From Opitutaceae bacterium (lineage in GTDB: Bacteria; Verrucomicrobiota; Verrucomicrobiae; Opitutales; Opitutaceae), in NCBI GenBank assembly GCA_031266495.1, contig JAISAX010000581.1, positions 1 to 19,862 of the forward strand: a stretch of DNA of 19,862 nucleotides, written 5' to 3'. Positions 18,973 through 19,862 of the stretch are shown here, piece after piece. Made by a program: the position numbers and the translations under genes. Position 1 is the stretch's first letter, and every line of letters begins with the position of its first letter. The notes below the pieces were generated by a model. It did not search any database and had not been told where the DNA came from. It worked only from the letters and a program-made list of their open reading frames with translations.

Positions 18973-19806
18973 TTAGCGCGAGCGATGGCGCGACCAGACA
19001 AACGCAGCCACCAGCACTCCTCCTGCCAGGACCAATGCGGCGGTTTCCGACTCAGGCACCGGGGAAGATTCCGCAACCAGGCCAAACTGAATATTGTCCA
19101 GGGTGAATGTCCTCGCTGTTGGAGCCTCATAATACGCATTGAACACAAAAGACAAACCGCCGATCTCTGCCCCTGCAGAGCCACTGTTTTGAGAAGAGCC
19201 TACTAAAAAATCATTACAATAAACACGGAAGCTGTCCGCCGCAGAAGACCCCATGTCCACTTCCATCCGAAGTGTGTAGCTGGTATTATATGCAAGGGCC
19301 TGGTCTCCTCCCCAGTTATCGGCATAAAGTATGCAGTTGCCCAATGGAGTGCCTCCGTTACTCAAAATATAGAAAATCCCCAGTGGACCACCTGATTCCG
19401 TCAATCGGGTGTAGTCGAACTGGGCATACCATGTCCCTGTCTGGCTGGACAGGCCCTGCGGGCGGAAAAACTCCAGTCCGCCACTTGAATAACCTGCGGG
19501 TGTGGTAATTTCCAGCAACCTGCCCGATGCGGTCCCACTGTCTCTGACCGTGGCCGTCCACTCCCCGCTGTCTCCGTAAATCCTGGTAAGCTTGTCGTCG
19601 CGGCTACCTCCAGCACCCTGAATGGTAAAATCCGTGCTGCCATCGGAAGATAAACCGGGTGAAGTAAAAGTATCCTCAACCTCGTAGGCGTTGAAATCGA
19701 CATTGAAAACCAGGCCAGCATGGAGAGAAACCGGGATTACAGCAAGCAAAGCAAGGGACTTGGACACGAGATGTATTGGGTGTTTCATGACATCGGCGAT
19801 GATCAT
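18973..19806 (-). CDS. PEP-CTERM sorting-domain protein (secreted)
   Basis: The protein has 277 residues. The signal peptide is best read from Met7 (MKHPIHLVSKSLALLAVIPVSLHA). The middle 210 residues look like an all-beta jelly roll (FNVDFNAYEVEDTF near the start, FVFNAYYEAPTARTFTLDNIQFG near the end), a layout common in PEP-CTERM proteins. The C-terminus has the tripartite sorting signal: a PVPESE motif, a hydrophobic helix (AALVLAGGVLVAAFVW) and a basic tail (SRHRSR). Known biology: the exosortase/archaeosortase system recognises this signal at the inner membrane and links such proteins to extracellular matrix. Here the motif is PES, not the canonical PEP. The start is unsettled: a purine stretch AAGGGAGG (19,816-19,809) ends 2 bases before Met1 and 20 before Met7, neither ideal. 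The propeller gene follows after 33 bp. Confidence 0.9.
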   Translation of the reverse strand: MIIADVMKHPIHLVSKSLALLAVIPVSLHAGLVFNVDFNAYEVEDTFTSPGLSSDGSTDFTIQGAGGSRDDKLTRIYGDSGEWTATVRDSGTASGRLLEITTPAGYSSGGLEFFRPQGLSSQTGTWYAQFDYTRLTESGGPLGIFYILSNGGTPLGNCILYADNWGGDQALAYNTSYTLRMEVDMGSSAADSFRVYCNDFLVGSSQNSGSAGAEIGGLSFVFNAYYEAPTARTFTLDNIQFGLVAESSPVPESETAALVLAGGVLVAAFVWSRHRSR

Positions 19807-19808
19807 CG

Positions 19809-19816
19809 CCTCCCTT
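19809..19816 (-). promoter_or_regulatory. Possible ribosome binding site of the PEP-CTERM gene
   Basis: AAGGGAGG on the minus strand ends 2 bases before ATG 19,806 and 20 before ATG 19,788. If the AAGG half pairs with the rRNA, spacing to the first ATG is acceptable; otherwise the start is uncertain. Confidence 0.45.
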
Positions 19817-19862
19817 GAAACAGCAAGAGCTTCCCGACAAGAACAGATTCCGAACTCTTTCA

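Overview
The window is GC-rich and all six gene blocks I can support lie on the minus strand. They point to a verrucomicrobial genome, probably of the Opitutaceae. The grounds are the mix of a PEP-CTERM sorted protein, an autotransporter, 'ALWLRA'-type LamG modules, an NHL/CBM9-like protein, a giant PKD/RHS surface protein, and very GC-rich intergenic palindromes. The taxonomic call is inference; nothing in the window is a taxonomic marker.

Layout in transcription order (right to left). 19806-18973: a secreted PEP-CTERM protein. 18939-15494: a secreted beta-propeller protein with an N-terminal FlgD-Ig-like and a C-terminal CBM9-like domain, whose reading frame breaks at a C8 tract. 15493-14922: a gene-poor spacer with two G9 tracts, a 7-bp tandem repeat and two large inverted-repeat modules. 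14921-13098: an autotransporter. 13086 to the left edge: a giant surface protein that leaves the window unfinished. If two compensating frame changes are bridged it has at least 4,360 residues: signal peptide, LamG, FN3, LamG, a right-handed-repeat-like region, Ig/cadherin-like domains, PKD, a carbohydrate-binding-like jelly roll, PKD x2, vWA, PKD, LamG, nine tandem PKD-like domains, a linker domain, then an RHS core with about 30 YD repeats. No RNA gene, CRISPR array, IS transposase or origin was seen.

The unusual theme is homopolymeric G on the + strand (C on the coding strand). Eleven runs of 8-14 G occur, and I saw no C run of comparable length on the same strand. Inside genes they encode Pro-rich linkers. 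Most are neatly in frame, but three sites (11,916-11,927; 11,101-11,111; 15,993-16,000) are exactly where the protein frame switches while homology-like domain sequence continues on the far side. This looks like a set of hypermutable contingency tracts controlling surface proteins, or else homopolymer sequencing error; the sequence alone cannot decide.

Together the genes look like a cell-envelope and extracellular set: a PEP-CTERM anchored protein, a secreted glycan-related propeller protein, an outer-membrane autotransporter and a giant adhesin/RHS protein. The autotransporter and the giant gene are 11 bp apart and the PEP-CTERM and propeller genes 33 bp apart, suggesting two two-gene transcription units separated by the palindrome-rich spacer.
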